This document shows positions 56,495-64,000 of a stretch of DNA of 64,000 nt, one piece after another. This stretch comes from Flavobacterium pectinovorum (GTDB lineage: Bacteria; Bacteroidota; Bacteroidia; Flavobacteriales; Flavobacteriaceae). Made by a program: the position numbers and the translations under genes. The notes under the pieces are model-generated. The model was not told the origin of the DNA. It made no database searches and saw only the letters and a program-made list of their open reading frames with translations. Location of the stretch: assembly GCF_022802975.1 (NCBI RefSeq), contig NZ_JAFEVZ010000001.1:577974-641973 (forward strand), given 5' to 3'. The first letter of the stretch is position 1. Every line of letters starts with the position of its first letter.

Positions 56495-56537
56495 CTCAGT
56501 AATGTTTTTTGTTTTTTATTTGAAAAGCAACTTCGAT

Positions 56538-56795
56538 TTATTTATCGATAGAACCTAAAACACGTTTCATGAACGTATTTAAAGCTTCTTTTTTATCTGT
56601 TCCCTGCGCAACCAATTTTTGTACTTCAAGAGCGCCGTACATATTTGAAATCAATTCGCCGATTACGTCTAATTCTTCATCTTTAAGAGAAGGAATTTCG
56701 GTCATGGCTTCCAGAACTTCAATCGTTTCAATGATATAATCCTGATCGTTTTCTTCGATGAATTGTGTTAAATGCTTTATTACTGGTAATTTCAT
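56538..56795 (-). CDS. DUF6952 family protein
   Basis: This 85-residue acidic helical protein (KHLTQFIEENDQDYIIETIEVLE) is of a type found beside thioredoxin and peroxiredoxin genes in Flavobacteriia. The function is unknown. It is in the same direction, 66 bases after the thioredoxin gene. Confidence 0.7.
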   Translation of the reverse strand: MKLPVIKHLTQFIEENDQDYIIETIEVLEAMTEIPSLKDEELDVIGELISNMYGALEVQKLVAQGTDKKEALNTFMKRVLGSIDK

Positions 56796-56861
56796 GATTT
56801 TTTGTTTAAGTGTTAAATCGTTTTTTTGTTTAATCGATTAGACGAATAAACAAATAACCAA

Positions 56862-57170
56862 TTACACAATAGCGTTTACAAGGTCAATTAAAACTTCTTG
56901 TTTGTTAGTCTGCGTTTCGCCAACTAATTGTCCGTTTACGAAAGTTGCAAATGTCGGCAGGTTGCTCACATTAGCTAATTTTCGTGATTCAGGAGCATTT
57001 TCTGCATCAACCAAAACAAAAGTGATAGCTTCATTTTCTGTTGCTAATTTTTTGAATTTTGGTTTCATAATACGGCAATTTCCACACCATGAAGCTGAAT
57101 ATTGTACTACTACTTTTTCGTTTTTAGCAACTAAATCTGCTAACGTATCTTCGTTTAAGTCGATTAACAT
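56862..57170 (-). CDS. Thioredoxin-family protein
   Basis: This 102-residue protein has the thioredoxin fold with active site WCGNC at residues 28-32 rather than WCGPC. It is a plausible electron donor for the peroxiredoxin upstream and thiol peroxidase downstream. Confidence 0.88.
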   Translation of the reverse strand: MLIDLNEDTLADLVAKNEKVVVQYSASWCGNCRIMKPKFKKLATENEAITFVLVDAENAPESRKLANVSNLPTFATFVNGQLVGETQTNKQEVLIDLVNAIV

Positions 57171-57183
57171 AGTTTTTATTTTT

Positions 57184-57397
57184 AAGACACTAAGTTGCTA
57201 AGGTTCTAAGATGCTAAGTTTGCTCTCGAACCGAATAACTTTGTGTGGATTTATTTGATGTTTTTTTAAGTCGTTGAGATTCTAAGATCTAAGTTTAATC
57301 TTAGAATCTCTTGACTTTGTATTGTAGAATTGTATTTAAGATTCAAAAGTTAAGTTAAAAAACTTAGCATCTTAGAACCTTAGTATCTTAGCAGCTT
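57184..57397. repeat. Nested palindromic element between trx and prx
   Basis: Outer arms 57184-57220 and 57361-57397 are inverted copies (23 bases identical in a row, then 9 of 14). Inside them lies a second hairpin with perfect 12-bp arms 57276-57287 and 57299-57310, extended by AAGTC/GACTT. It could end or process the prx transcript, or be a mobile repeat (CTTAGAACCTTAG-type). Confidence 0.7.
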
Positions 57398-58034
57398 AAT
57401 TAGCGCTTAAGTATTCAGCAGTACTAACTCTGTCTGCAGACATAGCTTCTTTACCAGCTTCCCAGTTTGCAGGACAAACTTCACCTTTAGTCTGGATGTG
57501 CGTGTAAGCGTCAACCATTCTTAGGTATTCGTTTACGTTACGTCCTAATGGCATATCGTTAACACTTTCGTGGAAGATTTTACCAGTTTCGTCAATTAGG
57601 TAAGTAGCTCTGAAAGTTACGTTTGAACCTTCGATGATAACTGAATCCGTTTCTTCGCTGTATTCTGTAGAATCTATATCTAAAATTCCTAAAATGTTAG
57701 ATAAATTACGGTTTGTATCCGCTAAGATTGGGTAAGTAACACCTTCAATTCCACCATTGTTTTTTGGTGTGTTTAACCAAGCAAAGTGAACTTCGTTAGT
57801 ATCGCAAGAAGCACCAATTACGATAGTATTTCTTTTTTCGAATTCTGGTAATGCAGCTTGAAAGGCGTGTAATTCAGTTGGGCAAACAAAAGTGAAATCT
57901 TTTGGGTACCAAAACAATAATACTTTTTTGTTGTTGTTTACTGCTTCTTCAAAAATGTTGATTTTTAAATTATCACCCATTTCTGAGATAGCATCTACTG
58001 CAATACTTGGGAATTTTTTTCCTACTAAAGACAT
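57396..58034 (-). CDS. Peroxiredoxin (AhpC/Prx type)
   Basis: This 212-residue two-cysteine peroxiredoxin has the peroxidatic C51 in FTFVCPTE and the resolving cysteine in GEVCPANW near residue 187. It reduces peroxides in the cytosol, probably through the thioredoxin-like protein next to it. It has a well-formed promoter upstream. Confidence 0.92.
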   Translation of the reverse strand: MSLVGKKFPSIAVDAISEMGDNLKINIFEEAVNNNKKVLLFWYPKDFTFVCPTELHAFQAALPEFEKRNTIVIGASCDTNEVHFAWLNTPKNNGGIEGVTYPILADTNRNLSNILGILDIDSTEYSEETDSVIIEGSNVTFRATYLIDETGKIFHESVNDMPLGRNVNEYLRMVDAYTHIQTKGEVCPANWEAGKEAMSADRVSTAEYLSAN

Positions 58035-58069
58035 ATTTTTCGTTTTACGTTAAAAATTTATTTCTGGTG

Positions 58070-58101
58070 CAAAAGTAGGGCATAAGTAGAGTTACATACA
58101 A
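58070..58101 (-). promoter_or_regulatory. Promoter of the peroxiredoxin gene
   Basis: On the minus strand TTG (58099-58101), 21 bases, then TACTTTTG (58070-58077) fit the Bacteroidota consensus, 35 bases before the start codon. Confidence 0.65.
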
Positions 58102-58159
58102 TAAGATGTGATTATAAAAATTTATAAGTTGATAAATTTTGATTATTAACGGTTTTAAC

Positions 58160-59773
58160 TTATTGAATGTCAATATTTACAGGAAGAATTCCGTTTGAGG
58201 AAATTTTATCTAAAAATTGGATTCCTGCTGTTTTTTGAAATTCATCAAAATCTTGATATGCCTGAATTAATCCGAAAGCTTTTTTAAGATTCTGAATTGT
58301 GGGTAAAACGTATGGATTTCCGAAAACGTACACGATACATTTTTTGCTTTGAAGCAAACTTGAAAGCAGTTCTAAAACTTCATTGTTAATTTCGAAATTA
58401 TTCATTGGTTTTGCTTTTGGAACAAACAATGAAATAATAATCGTTTCGAAATTTTCTAATTCTTTTTTAATTGAAGAAATATCCGAAACTTCTAAATTCT
58501 CAAAAGCAAATTCCGGGGAAGGCAATTCTGAATTTAAAGTTTTGAAGAAAGTGTTTTCTGTATTTTTATATAAACTTAGTTTTGCTAATGTATTGTTTTT
58601 CTGAGCTTCAACAGCTAAATCTGAAATTCCGTTGTCAATGATTTTTGTGATGCAATTCTGAGCGATTTCAAGATTTAATTTCGAAGCATTTTCGAAATTC
58701 AATTCGCCTGAAGTGAAATTTTCATTCGAAAATAATCCCACTTTTTCTTTGGCTTTTCTGATTCTTTCATAGCTTTCGAAAATACGGTCTGGAGATGTAT
58801 TTTTATAGATCGCTTCGATTCCTTCGGGAACATTTTCGGCGAAACATAAAACATCATTTCCTGCGTTGAAAGCTTCCCATTCTAATTGACCTTTGGTTTC
58901 ATACAATTTTGAAACACTGTGCATATTTAAAGCATCAGAAATGACCAAACCATCATAACCTAATTTATCACGTAAAAGGTCCTGAATAACCGCTTTTGAT
59001 AAAGTTGCCGAGGTATCTTTTCCATCATTTAAACTCGGAACAGCTAAATGTCCAATCATTATTGAATCGACATTATTTTCAATTCCTTTAATGAACGGAT
59101 ATAATTCGTTTTCTAATAATTCTTCTAAAGTTTCCTTTAAAACTGGTAATCCTAAATGCGAATCGACATTGGTATTTCCGTGTCCGGGAAAGTGTTTCAG
59201 ACAGCCTAAAACGCCAACTTCAGACATTCCTTTTAAATATTCAACCGCAAAATGGGCTACTTTTTCTTTGTTTTCACCAAAAGAGCGATAGCCAATAACC
59301 GGATTATTTGGATTGTTATTGATATCTGCCAAAGGCGATAAATTATACTGAATTCCGGCTGCTTTTAAATCTAAACCAATTTGTTTGCCAACTTCGTAAA
59401 CCAGTTCCGATTTGGTTTCCGGTAAAGCACCAAGGGTAATCGCATACGGGTATTGTGGTGTTTTTTCGATACGCATCGCCAAACCCCATTCGGCATCAAT
59501 ACTGATTAAAAGTGGCGTAGAAGCGGCTTTTTGATAACGAACAATCAGCGCTTTGATTTTTTCGTAACTATCGTCGTTAAAAACAATTTTCTGTTTGCTT
59601 TCGTAATTTGTGGCCGCACTCGCACGACTGTGAAAAAAGGTCAGTCCGCCAATATTGTATTCTTTGATAAGGCGCTCTGTTTCCTGAATGTTTTCTTCGG
59701 TATCGTTAATAAATACGGCAGGAAAGAAAAATTGTCCTATTCTTTGGCGTAATGCTTCGGCTGTCATTTTCAT
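58160..59773 (-). CDS. nagZ: Beta-N-acetylhexosaminidase, NagZ-like (GH3)
   Basis: This protein has 537 residues. The NagZ signature KHFPGHGNT (193-201) with H207 in DSHLGLP, and the nucleophile D280 in LVISDALNM, are intact. No signal peptide is seen, in keeping with the cytosolic enzyme that trims GlcNAc-anhydroMurNAc in peptidoglycan recycling. The C-terminal 170 residues are an extra domain as in longer GH3 proteins. It begins 2 bases after the GNAT gene. Confidence 0.8.
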   Translation of the reverse strand: MKMTAEALRQRIGQFFFPAVFINDTEENIQETERLIKEYNIGGLTFFHSRASAATNYESKQKIVFNDDSYEKIKALIVRYQKAASTPLLISIDAEWGLAMRIEKTPQYPYAITLGALPETKSELVYEVGKQIGLDLKAAGIQYNLSPLADINNNPNNPVIGYRSFGENKEKVAHFAVEYLKGMSEVGVLGCLKHFPGHGNTNVDSHLGLPVLKETLEELLENELYPFIKGIENNVDSIMIGHLAVPSLNDGKDTSATLSKAVIQDLLRDKLGYDGLVISDALNMHSVSKLYETKGQLEWEAFNAGNDVLCFAENVPEGIEAIYKNTSPDRIFESYERIRKAKEKVGLFSNENFTSGELNFENASKLNLEIAQNCITKIIDNGISDLAVEAQKNNTLAKLSLYKNTENTFFKTLNSELPSPEFAFENLEVSDISSIKKELENFETIIISLFVPKAKPMNNFEINNEVLELLSSLLQSKKCIVYVFGNPYVLPTIQNLKKAFGLIQAYQDFDEFQKTAGIQFLDKISSNGILPVNIDIQ

Positions 59774-59775
59774 TA

Positions 59776-60225
59776 TTATAAAGTCTTTTTCATACAGACA
59801 CTATTATCTATTTCCTCGTAAGGCGGATAATTGGGTATTATGGTATAATCTAATTTTTGATATAAGTTGATGGCTTCGGGCTGATTCTTTCCGGTTTCGA
59901 GAATGGTATAAGTATAACCAAGTTCTTTAGCCCAGATTTCGAGCTCTTTTAAAATCGAAGAAGCAATTCCTTTTTTTCGATGATCAGGATGCACATACAT
60001 TCTTTTGATTTCAGTTGTACCGCTTTCTTTTTCGCGAAAAGCACCACAACCAACAGGAATGTCATTTTCGTAATACACAATGGTATGTTTTATTTTATCG
60101 GTTTTATTAAACTGATTGTAAAACGCATGATCGTCTCCGTCCCGAATCGCTAAATCCTGATCTAATAAAGCCACCAGCTTTATAAAATCTGGATCATCTG
60201 AATTGGTTCGTTTTATTGTAGTCAT
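59776..60225 (-). CDS. GNAT-family N-acetyltransferase
   Basis: This 149-residue protein has the acetyl-CoA-binding loop in VHPDHRKKGIASSILKELE, standard for GNAT enzymes. The substrate is unknown. Its place in the peptidoglycan-recycling cluster suggests an amino sugar or small peptide, but this is inference. Confidence 0.85.
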   Translation of the reverse strand: MTTIKRTNSDDPDFIKLVALLDQDLAIRDGDDHAFYNQFNKTDKIKHTIVYYENDIPVGCGAFREKESGTTEIKRMYVHPDHRKKGIASSILKELEIWAKELGYTYTILETGKNQPEAINLYQKLDYTIIPNYPPYEEIDNSVCMKKTL

Positions 60226-60251
60226 GATATATCTTTGAGTTAATTTTTTCT

Positions 60252-60385
60252 AACACATAGATACATAGTTTTTTGGAGCGCCCAAAGGCGTTTCACTTTT
60301 AATAAACAGTCATAGCTATGTGTTGAGAAACAAGTTTCTCTTTTATTTTACTTTTTTAAATATAGAATCTATGTTTCTATGTGTT
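60252..60385. repeat. ACACATAG-type palindromic repeat, copy 1
   Basis: AACACATAGATACATAG at 60252-60268 is the inverted copy of CTATGTTTCTATGTGTT at 60369-60385 (one mismatch). An AAAGGCGTTTCACTT core and an AGCTATGTGT arm lie within, as in the copies at 63756 and 63916. It is a dispersed repeat family. Confidence 0.65.
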
Positions 60386-60395
60386 TAAAAAAAAA

Positions 60396-60737
60396 TTATT
60401 TCAGTTTAGCTTTTTTTTGTTTAGCCAATTGCTTTTTGGTTTCAATTGCTTTTTCCAGTCGGTTTTTAAAGCGAAAGAGTTTTGGAAGCCCTTCTAACCG
60501 ATCTTCGATTGTGATTTCTTCGTACACAATAATTGCTTTTTCTAAAACCCGAATTTCGTTGTCCAGATCCAGTTGGTTTTTGTAAATATTAGCCAATCTG
60601 TCGTAAGGATGATTTCCTTTAAAGCTTTCGGCAACATTTTCTTCGTACAATGCAATTGCTTTTTCAAGATCTCCGGTTTTTTCGAACTCAGCGCCTTTCA
60701 GGTTGCGTTCGGCCTGCAAATTTTCATTGATTTCCAT
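60396..60737 (-). CDS. Small TPR-like protein
   Basis: This 113-residue protein has two helical repeats (GDLEKAIALYEENVAESF and DNEIRVLEKAIIVYEE) of tetratricopeptide type. It probably mediates protein contacts. It lies 21 bases after the AmpG-like gene. Confidence 0.6.
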   Translation of the reverse strand: MEINENLQAERNLKGAEFEKTGDLEKAIALYEENVAESFKGNHPYDRLANIYKNQLDLDNEIRVLEKAIIVYEEITIEDRLEGLPKLFRFKNRLEKAIETKKQLAKQKKAKLK

Positions 60738-60758
60738 AGGTAAAAGTTTGATTTGGGG

Positions 60759-62033
60759 TTAAACTTCTTCTGATTTTTTTCCGAAATCTTTCGGGAAAAT
60801 TAAAAAACGTGATAAAATAAGACCTGGAATTGTTGCTATCAAAACCCAGATAAAGAAGTTTTGATAACCTAAATATTGTTGAATATAGCCGCTTACCATT
60901 CCCGGAAGCATCATTCCCATCGCCATAAAACCGGTTGCCAATGCATAATGTGCTGTTTTTGATTCTCCTTCGGCAACATGAATCAGGTACATCATAAAAG
61001 CAGTAAATCCAAAACCATAACCGAATTGTTCTAAAATCACAACAGCATAAATGTAATAAATTGATGTTGGGTGAAAAAAGGCTAATAAAATGAAACCAAT
61101 TATCGGTAAATGCATCGCAAGAAACATCGGAAACATCCATTTGGTAAGGCCTTGTTTTGAAATTGCAATTCCGCCCAAAATACCTCCTAAAGTTAAAGCT
61201 CCAACGCCAAATGTTCCGTAAATGATCCCAACAGCTTCGGTATCCAGTCCCATTCCTCCCAGTTCTTTTCCATCAAGCAGAAACGGACTTAACATTTTAA
61301 GCAGCTGTGATTCTCCTAATCTGAAAACCAGAATAAAAGCCAGAACTAAACCGATTTGTTTTTTCTTAAAAAAACTTGCAAATACAGTTCCGAAGTTTTG
61401 ATTATGATGTGCTTCTTTATTGTTTTCTAAAGCGTTTATTTCGGTTTTTGGCGTAAAAATGAAGTTATAAAGTGTAATAAAAATCATTAATAAACCAACT
61501 GCAATCATGGTGTACGACCAGGCTTTTGTATTGTCTCCGTATTTGTGTTCCAAATATCCGGCAAACAAAACGATTAACCCATTTCCGGCTAAAAGTGAAA
61601 GTCGGTAAAAAGTACTTCTGATGCCGAGGAAAAAAGACTGTTGTTCTTTTCGCAATGCCAACAAATAAAAACCATCGCTGGCAATATCATTAGAAGCTGA
61701 AGCAAAAGCAGCAACCCAGAAAATCGCCAGAGTCATCATGAAAAATCCGTTTGTTGGAATTGTAAATCCGACTAGTAAAAAGGCAATCGAAATCAATAAT
61801 TGCATCGATAAAAACCATTTTCTTTTGGTTCCGTGCAATTCTATAAAAGGACTCCAAAGCGGTTTTATAACCCATGGCAAATACAATAAACTGGTGTAAA
61901 CACCAATATCTTCATTGGAAATTCCTAAATTTTTGTACATAATTACCGAAACCGAAATTATAACGGCATAAGGAAGTCCAGATGCAAAATTAAGAAGCGG
62001 AATCCAAGACCAGGGAGTGTTATCTGTTTTCAT
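60759..62033 (-). CDS. AmpG-like MFS permease
   Basis: This protein has 424 residues with about 12 membrane spans. The order and motifs (WSWIPLLNFASGLPYAV, MYKNLGISNEDIG, LYLPWVIKPLWSPFIE near the start) resemble AmpG-type permeases that bring muropeptides into the cytosol. The adjacent NagZ-like and family 10 hydrolase genes agree with that. The start overlaps the end of the glycosyl hydrolase gene by 14 bases. Confidence 0.7.
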   Translation of the reverse strand: MKTDNTPWSWIPLLNFASGLPYAVIISVSVIMYKNLGISNEDIGVYTSLLYLPWVIKPLWSPFIELHGTKRKWFLSMQLLISIAFLLVGFTIPTNGFFMMTLAIFWVAAFASASNDIASDGFYLLALRKEQQSFFLGIRSTFYRLSLLAGNGLIVLFAGYLEHKYGDNTKAWSYTMIAVGLLMIFITLYNFIFTPKTEINALENNKEAHHNQNFGTVFASFFKKKQIGLVLAFILVFRLGESQLLKMLSPFLLDGKELGGMGLDTEAVGIIYGTFGVGALTLGGILGGIAISKQGLTKWMFPMFLAMHLPIIGFILLAFFHPTSIYYIYAVVILEQFGYGFGFTAFMMYLIHVAEGESKTAHYALATGFMAMGMMLPGMVSGYIQQYLGYQNFFIWVLIATIPGLILSRFLIFPKDFGKKSEEV

Positions 62034-63591
62034 CAGGTTGTGCAGGGGAATAGATTTTAAATGTCTTTTTTAAGTCGATAATAGTAGGCGTACTTTCGTT
62101 TGCAAAATAGTCAATAAATGTCACAGCACAAGCTTTATACTGATTCATTTTTGCAGTTGGAACCGAAAATGAAATTGTTCCGTTGTTTTGACAGACTGTT
62201 ATTTTTTCAACAATTTGTCTGGCATCATTAATGTCTATTTTCGAAATATGTTCTGCTCCGTAAACCACTATATATCGCACTTTTGTGTTTAAAGGTGATT
62301 TGATGTTAAATGTGTAATGCAGGCTGTCTTTTCCGTACTCAGTTACATTTGGTGTATCAATAATAACACGTTTTAAATTAGGAACTGCAGGTGGAAGTGC
62401 CGGATACAAATATTGATTTTCTTCTAAATGACGAACAATATCAAAGTTTTTGTCCATGAACCATTTAGCACTGAAATAAGCACTTCCGCTTACGTTTTTG
62501 AAACTCCTCAAATAATCAACCTGATTGGGGATTTCTGACATAAAATTCCAGCTTTTATCACTGTCTGTCCTGATTTTATAAGAAGCGTGACCGATGTAAA
62601 TAGCTGTATTGTTTGAATTCTCAGACCACCATTTTACTAATTTAGAGTAATTGGCAACACGATTATTCATACTCCAATATAACTGAGGAAGGATATAATC
62701 AATCCATTTTTGGTCCATCCATAAAACAGGATCGGCATATAAATCGTCGTAATTTGAAGTGGACTGTGTCTCGGAACCTTTTGGATCTACCGATTTATTT
62801 CGCCAAACTCCAAACGGGCTGATTCCGAATTGCACCCACGGTTTACTGGCTTTTATAGTGGTAGAAATCGTGTGCACAAAATTGCTCACATTGGCACGTC
62901 GCCAGTCGGCAAGTGACAGACCGCTTCCGTATTTTTTGTAGGATGCGGTGTCGTTAAACACTTTTCCTGGAACTGCATACGGATAAAAATAATCATCAAA
63001 GTGAATGGCATCAATATCGTATTTATCAACAACCTCTTTCACAACTTTGGTTAAATGCGACTGAACTTCAGGCAAAGCAGGATCGTAATATAATTTTCCT
63101 CCATATTCAATCATCCATTCCGGGTGTTTGAAAATGTCGTGATTTGGACTTAATTGCTGTTTGTTTAAATCGAAAGTAGCACGGTATGGGTTCATCCAGG
63201 CATGAAATTCAAAACCTCTTTCGTGCGCTTCCTCAATCATCCAGGCCAAAGCATCGTAATACGGATTGGGAGCCTGACCTTCTTTCCCTGTTAAGAATCT
63301 TGACCATGGCGCCAGTTCCGTTGGGTAAAAAGCATCGCCAACGCTTCTAATCTGAACGATTACGGCATTGTAATTCAGTTTTTTGTAAGCCTCTAAAATC
63401 TCGATATAATCTGCTTTTTCTTTTTCAACGTTATCAATCGCTGTTTTTGGCCAGTCGATATTTACGACAGTTGCAATCCAGACCCCTCTAAATTCATTTT
63501 TAGGATGTTTGGTTTTTTCCTGTGAATTGACGTTCCATCCAAAGAAAAATAAATATATGATAGCGTATATTAGGTGCTGATTTTTATGCAT
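62020..63591 (-). CDS. Family 10 glycosyl hydrolase-like exported protein
   Basis: This protein has 523 residues. A signal peptide (HLIYAIIYLFFFGWNVNSQ) is followed by a DUF187/GHL10-type barrel with EFRGVWIATVVNIDWP, GFEFHAWMNPYRA and DAIHFDDYFYPYAVPG, and an Ig-like C-terminal domain of about 100 residues. This group cleaves cell-wall or related polysaccharides outside the cytosol. It is first in a cluster with a permease and NagZ-like enzyme. Confidence 0.75.
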   Translation of the reverse strand: MHKNQHLIYAIIYLFFFGWNVNSQEKTKHPKNEFRGVWIATVVNIDWPKTAIDNVEKEKADYIEILEAYKKLNYNAVIVQIRSVGDAFYPTELAPWSRFLTGKEGQAPNPYYDALAWMIEEAHERGFEFHAWMNPYRATFDLNKQQLSPNHDIFKHPEWMIEYGGKLYYDPALPEVQSHLTKVVKEVVDKYDIDAIHFDDYFYPYAVPGKVFNDTASYKKYGSGLSLADWRRANVSNFVHTISTTIKASKPWVQFGISPFGVWRNKSVDPKGSETQSTSNYDDLYADPVLWMDQKWIDYILPQLYWSMNNRVANYSKLVKWWSENSNNTAIYIGHASYKIRTDSDKSWNFMSEIPNQVDYLRSFKNVSGSAYFSAKWFMDKNFDIVRHLEENQYLYPALPPAVPNLKRVIIDTPNVTEYGKDSLHYTFNIKSPLNTKVRYIVVYGAEHISKIDINDARQIVEKITVCQNNGTISFSVPTAKMNQYKACAVTFIDYFANESTPTIIDLKKTFKIYSPAQPDENR

Positions 63592-64000
63592 TTCAATCTT
63601 TTTTAACAGAAACCAAAAATAGTTTTTTTAACGGACTATCGTAAATAATTCAGAAATTATAATTTAAACGCTATTTATTTGGTTTTCATGTAATTGTTTT
63701 GGCTTTTTATAGGATTAGTTTTGATTTAATTACATGCTTTACTCTGGATGCTTTTTTTAAACACATAGTAACATAGTTTTTCTTTGTTTGTAAAGGCGTT
63801 TCACTTGTTTAAAAAACACAGAGCTATGTGTGAAAATCCAGATTTTTTAAGAACATCTTTTTGAAATTCTAAAACTGTATCTATGTATTTGAAATTTTAA
63901 GTTCTGCCTTTATTTTTTAAACACATAGCAACATAGTTTTTCTTTGTCTGTAAAGGCGTTTCACTTGTTTAAAAAACACAGAGCTATGTGTGAAAATCCA
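63592..64000. other. Intergenic region with two long direct repeats
   Basis: No gene is seen. From 63756 onward it is built of a repeat unit with a 160-base period. The first 160 bases are AT-rich and would contain the promoter of the glycosyl hydrolase gene. Confidence 0.6.
63756..64000. repeat. ACACATAG-type repeat, two copies with 160-base period
   Basis: Bases 63756-63840 and 63916-64000 are the same in 83 of 85 positions. Each starts with ACACATAG and ends with CTATGTGT in inverted order and has the AAAGGCGTTTCACTT core shared with 60252-60385. The second copy may run past the window edge. Confidence 0.8.

Larger units (their letters stand above)
56162..56537. other. Intergenic region with a large inverted repeat
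   Basis: It contains the tpx promoter, a perfect 26-bp inverted repeat (56334-56428) and the terminator of the small DUF6952 gene. No gene is present. Confidence 0.6.

Noticed and set aside
60724..61140. 138-codon minus-strand frame
   Set aside because: It lies fully inside the AmpG-like permease gene in another frame and gives a Cys/Arg/Ser-rich product.
1..64000. CRISPR array
   Set aside because: No regularly spaced short repeats with unique spacers were seen. The 160-base repeat at the right edge has only two visible copies and inverted ends, unlike CRISPR.

Overview
The window looks like a Flavobacterium-type Bacteroidota chromosome. The DNA is AT-rich, and several genes carry the TANNTTTG -7 box of that phylum. 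The conserved right part has the flavobacterial order thioesterase, ribB(A), LptF/G permease, lolA, ftsK, dgk, tpx, thioredoxin and peroxiredoxin. A small histone H1-like gene typical of the group is also present.

Region 1 (about 1-27,900) is accessory DNA with no housekeeping gene. At the left edge is a + strand block: a zinc-hook ABC ATPase, an AlbA_2-type protein, and a HARE-HTH protein with a PD-(D/E)XK-like nuclease pattern (COG2958/HrgA-like). It converges on a complete DNA phosphorothioation operon read leftward as dndC-dndD-dndE-(membrane protein)-dndB, with no dndA and none of the known DndFGH restriction genes in view. Further right are a GhoS-like small protein, a trypsin-like protease with a secreted partner, a GNAT/HTH gene pair resembling a toxin-antitoxin module, one intact and two decayed histone H1-like genes, an AraC/TPR regulatory and lipoprotein cluster, an MBL-fold hydrolase, a DUF4365 protein and several unknown genes.

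Region 2 (27,934-48,872) is the conserved core of a Bacteroidota integrative conjugative element (ICE). In order it holds traD, traE, a DUF1896 gene, a very large DNA methylase-helicase, traF, traG, traI, two TerB-like paralogues, traJ, traK, a gene in the traL position, traM, traN, two tandem DUF3945-type genes, a winged-helix gene, an RteC-like gene, an excisionase-like gene, and a leftward tyrosine integrase. The right end abuts the 3' end of a tRNA-Ser(UGA) gene, the likely attachment site. I found no relaxase, coupling protein or second attachment copy, so the left end is probably outside the window and region 1 is probably cargo. A GC-rich nested stem-loop with a U-tract lies between traD and traE and may be an unannotated RNA.

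Region 3 (48,873-64,000) is ordinary chromosome, all genes on the minus strand: tRNA-Ser, riboflavin synthesis (with a degenerate GTP cyclohydrolase half), LPS and lipoprotein transport, DNA translocation, thiol-peroxide defence, and a probable peptidoglycan-recycling cluster (family 10 glycosyl hydrolase-like, AmpG-like permease, NagZ-like GH3, GNAT). Its intergenic spaces carry three different palindromic repeat elements.

The strongest lead for something undescribed is the left 10 kb: a phosphorothioation operon in an unusual gene order with an extra membrane protein, facing genes that have the domains expected of a modification-sensing restriction or response module but are not the known Dnd or Ssp partners.
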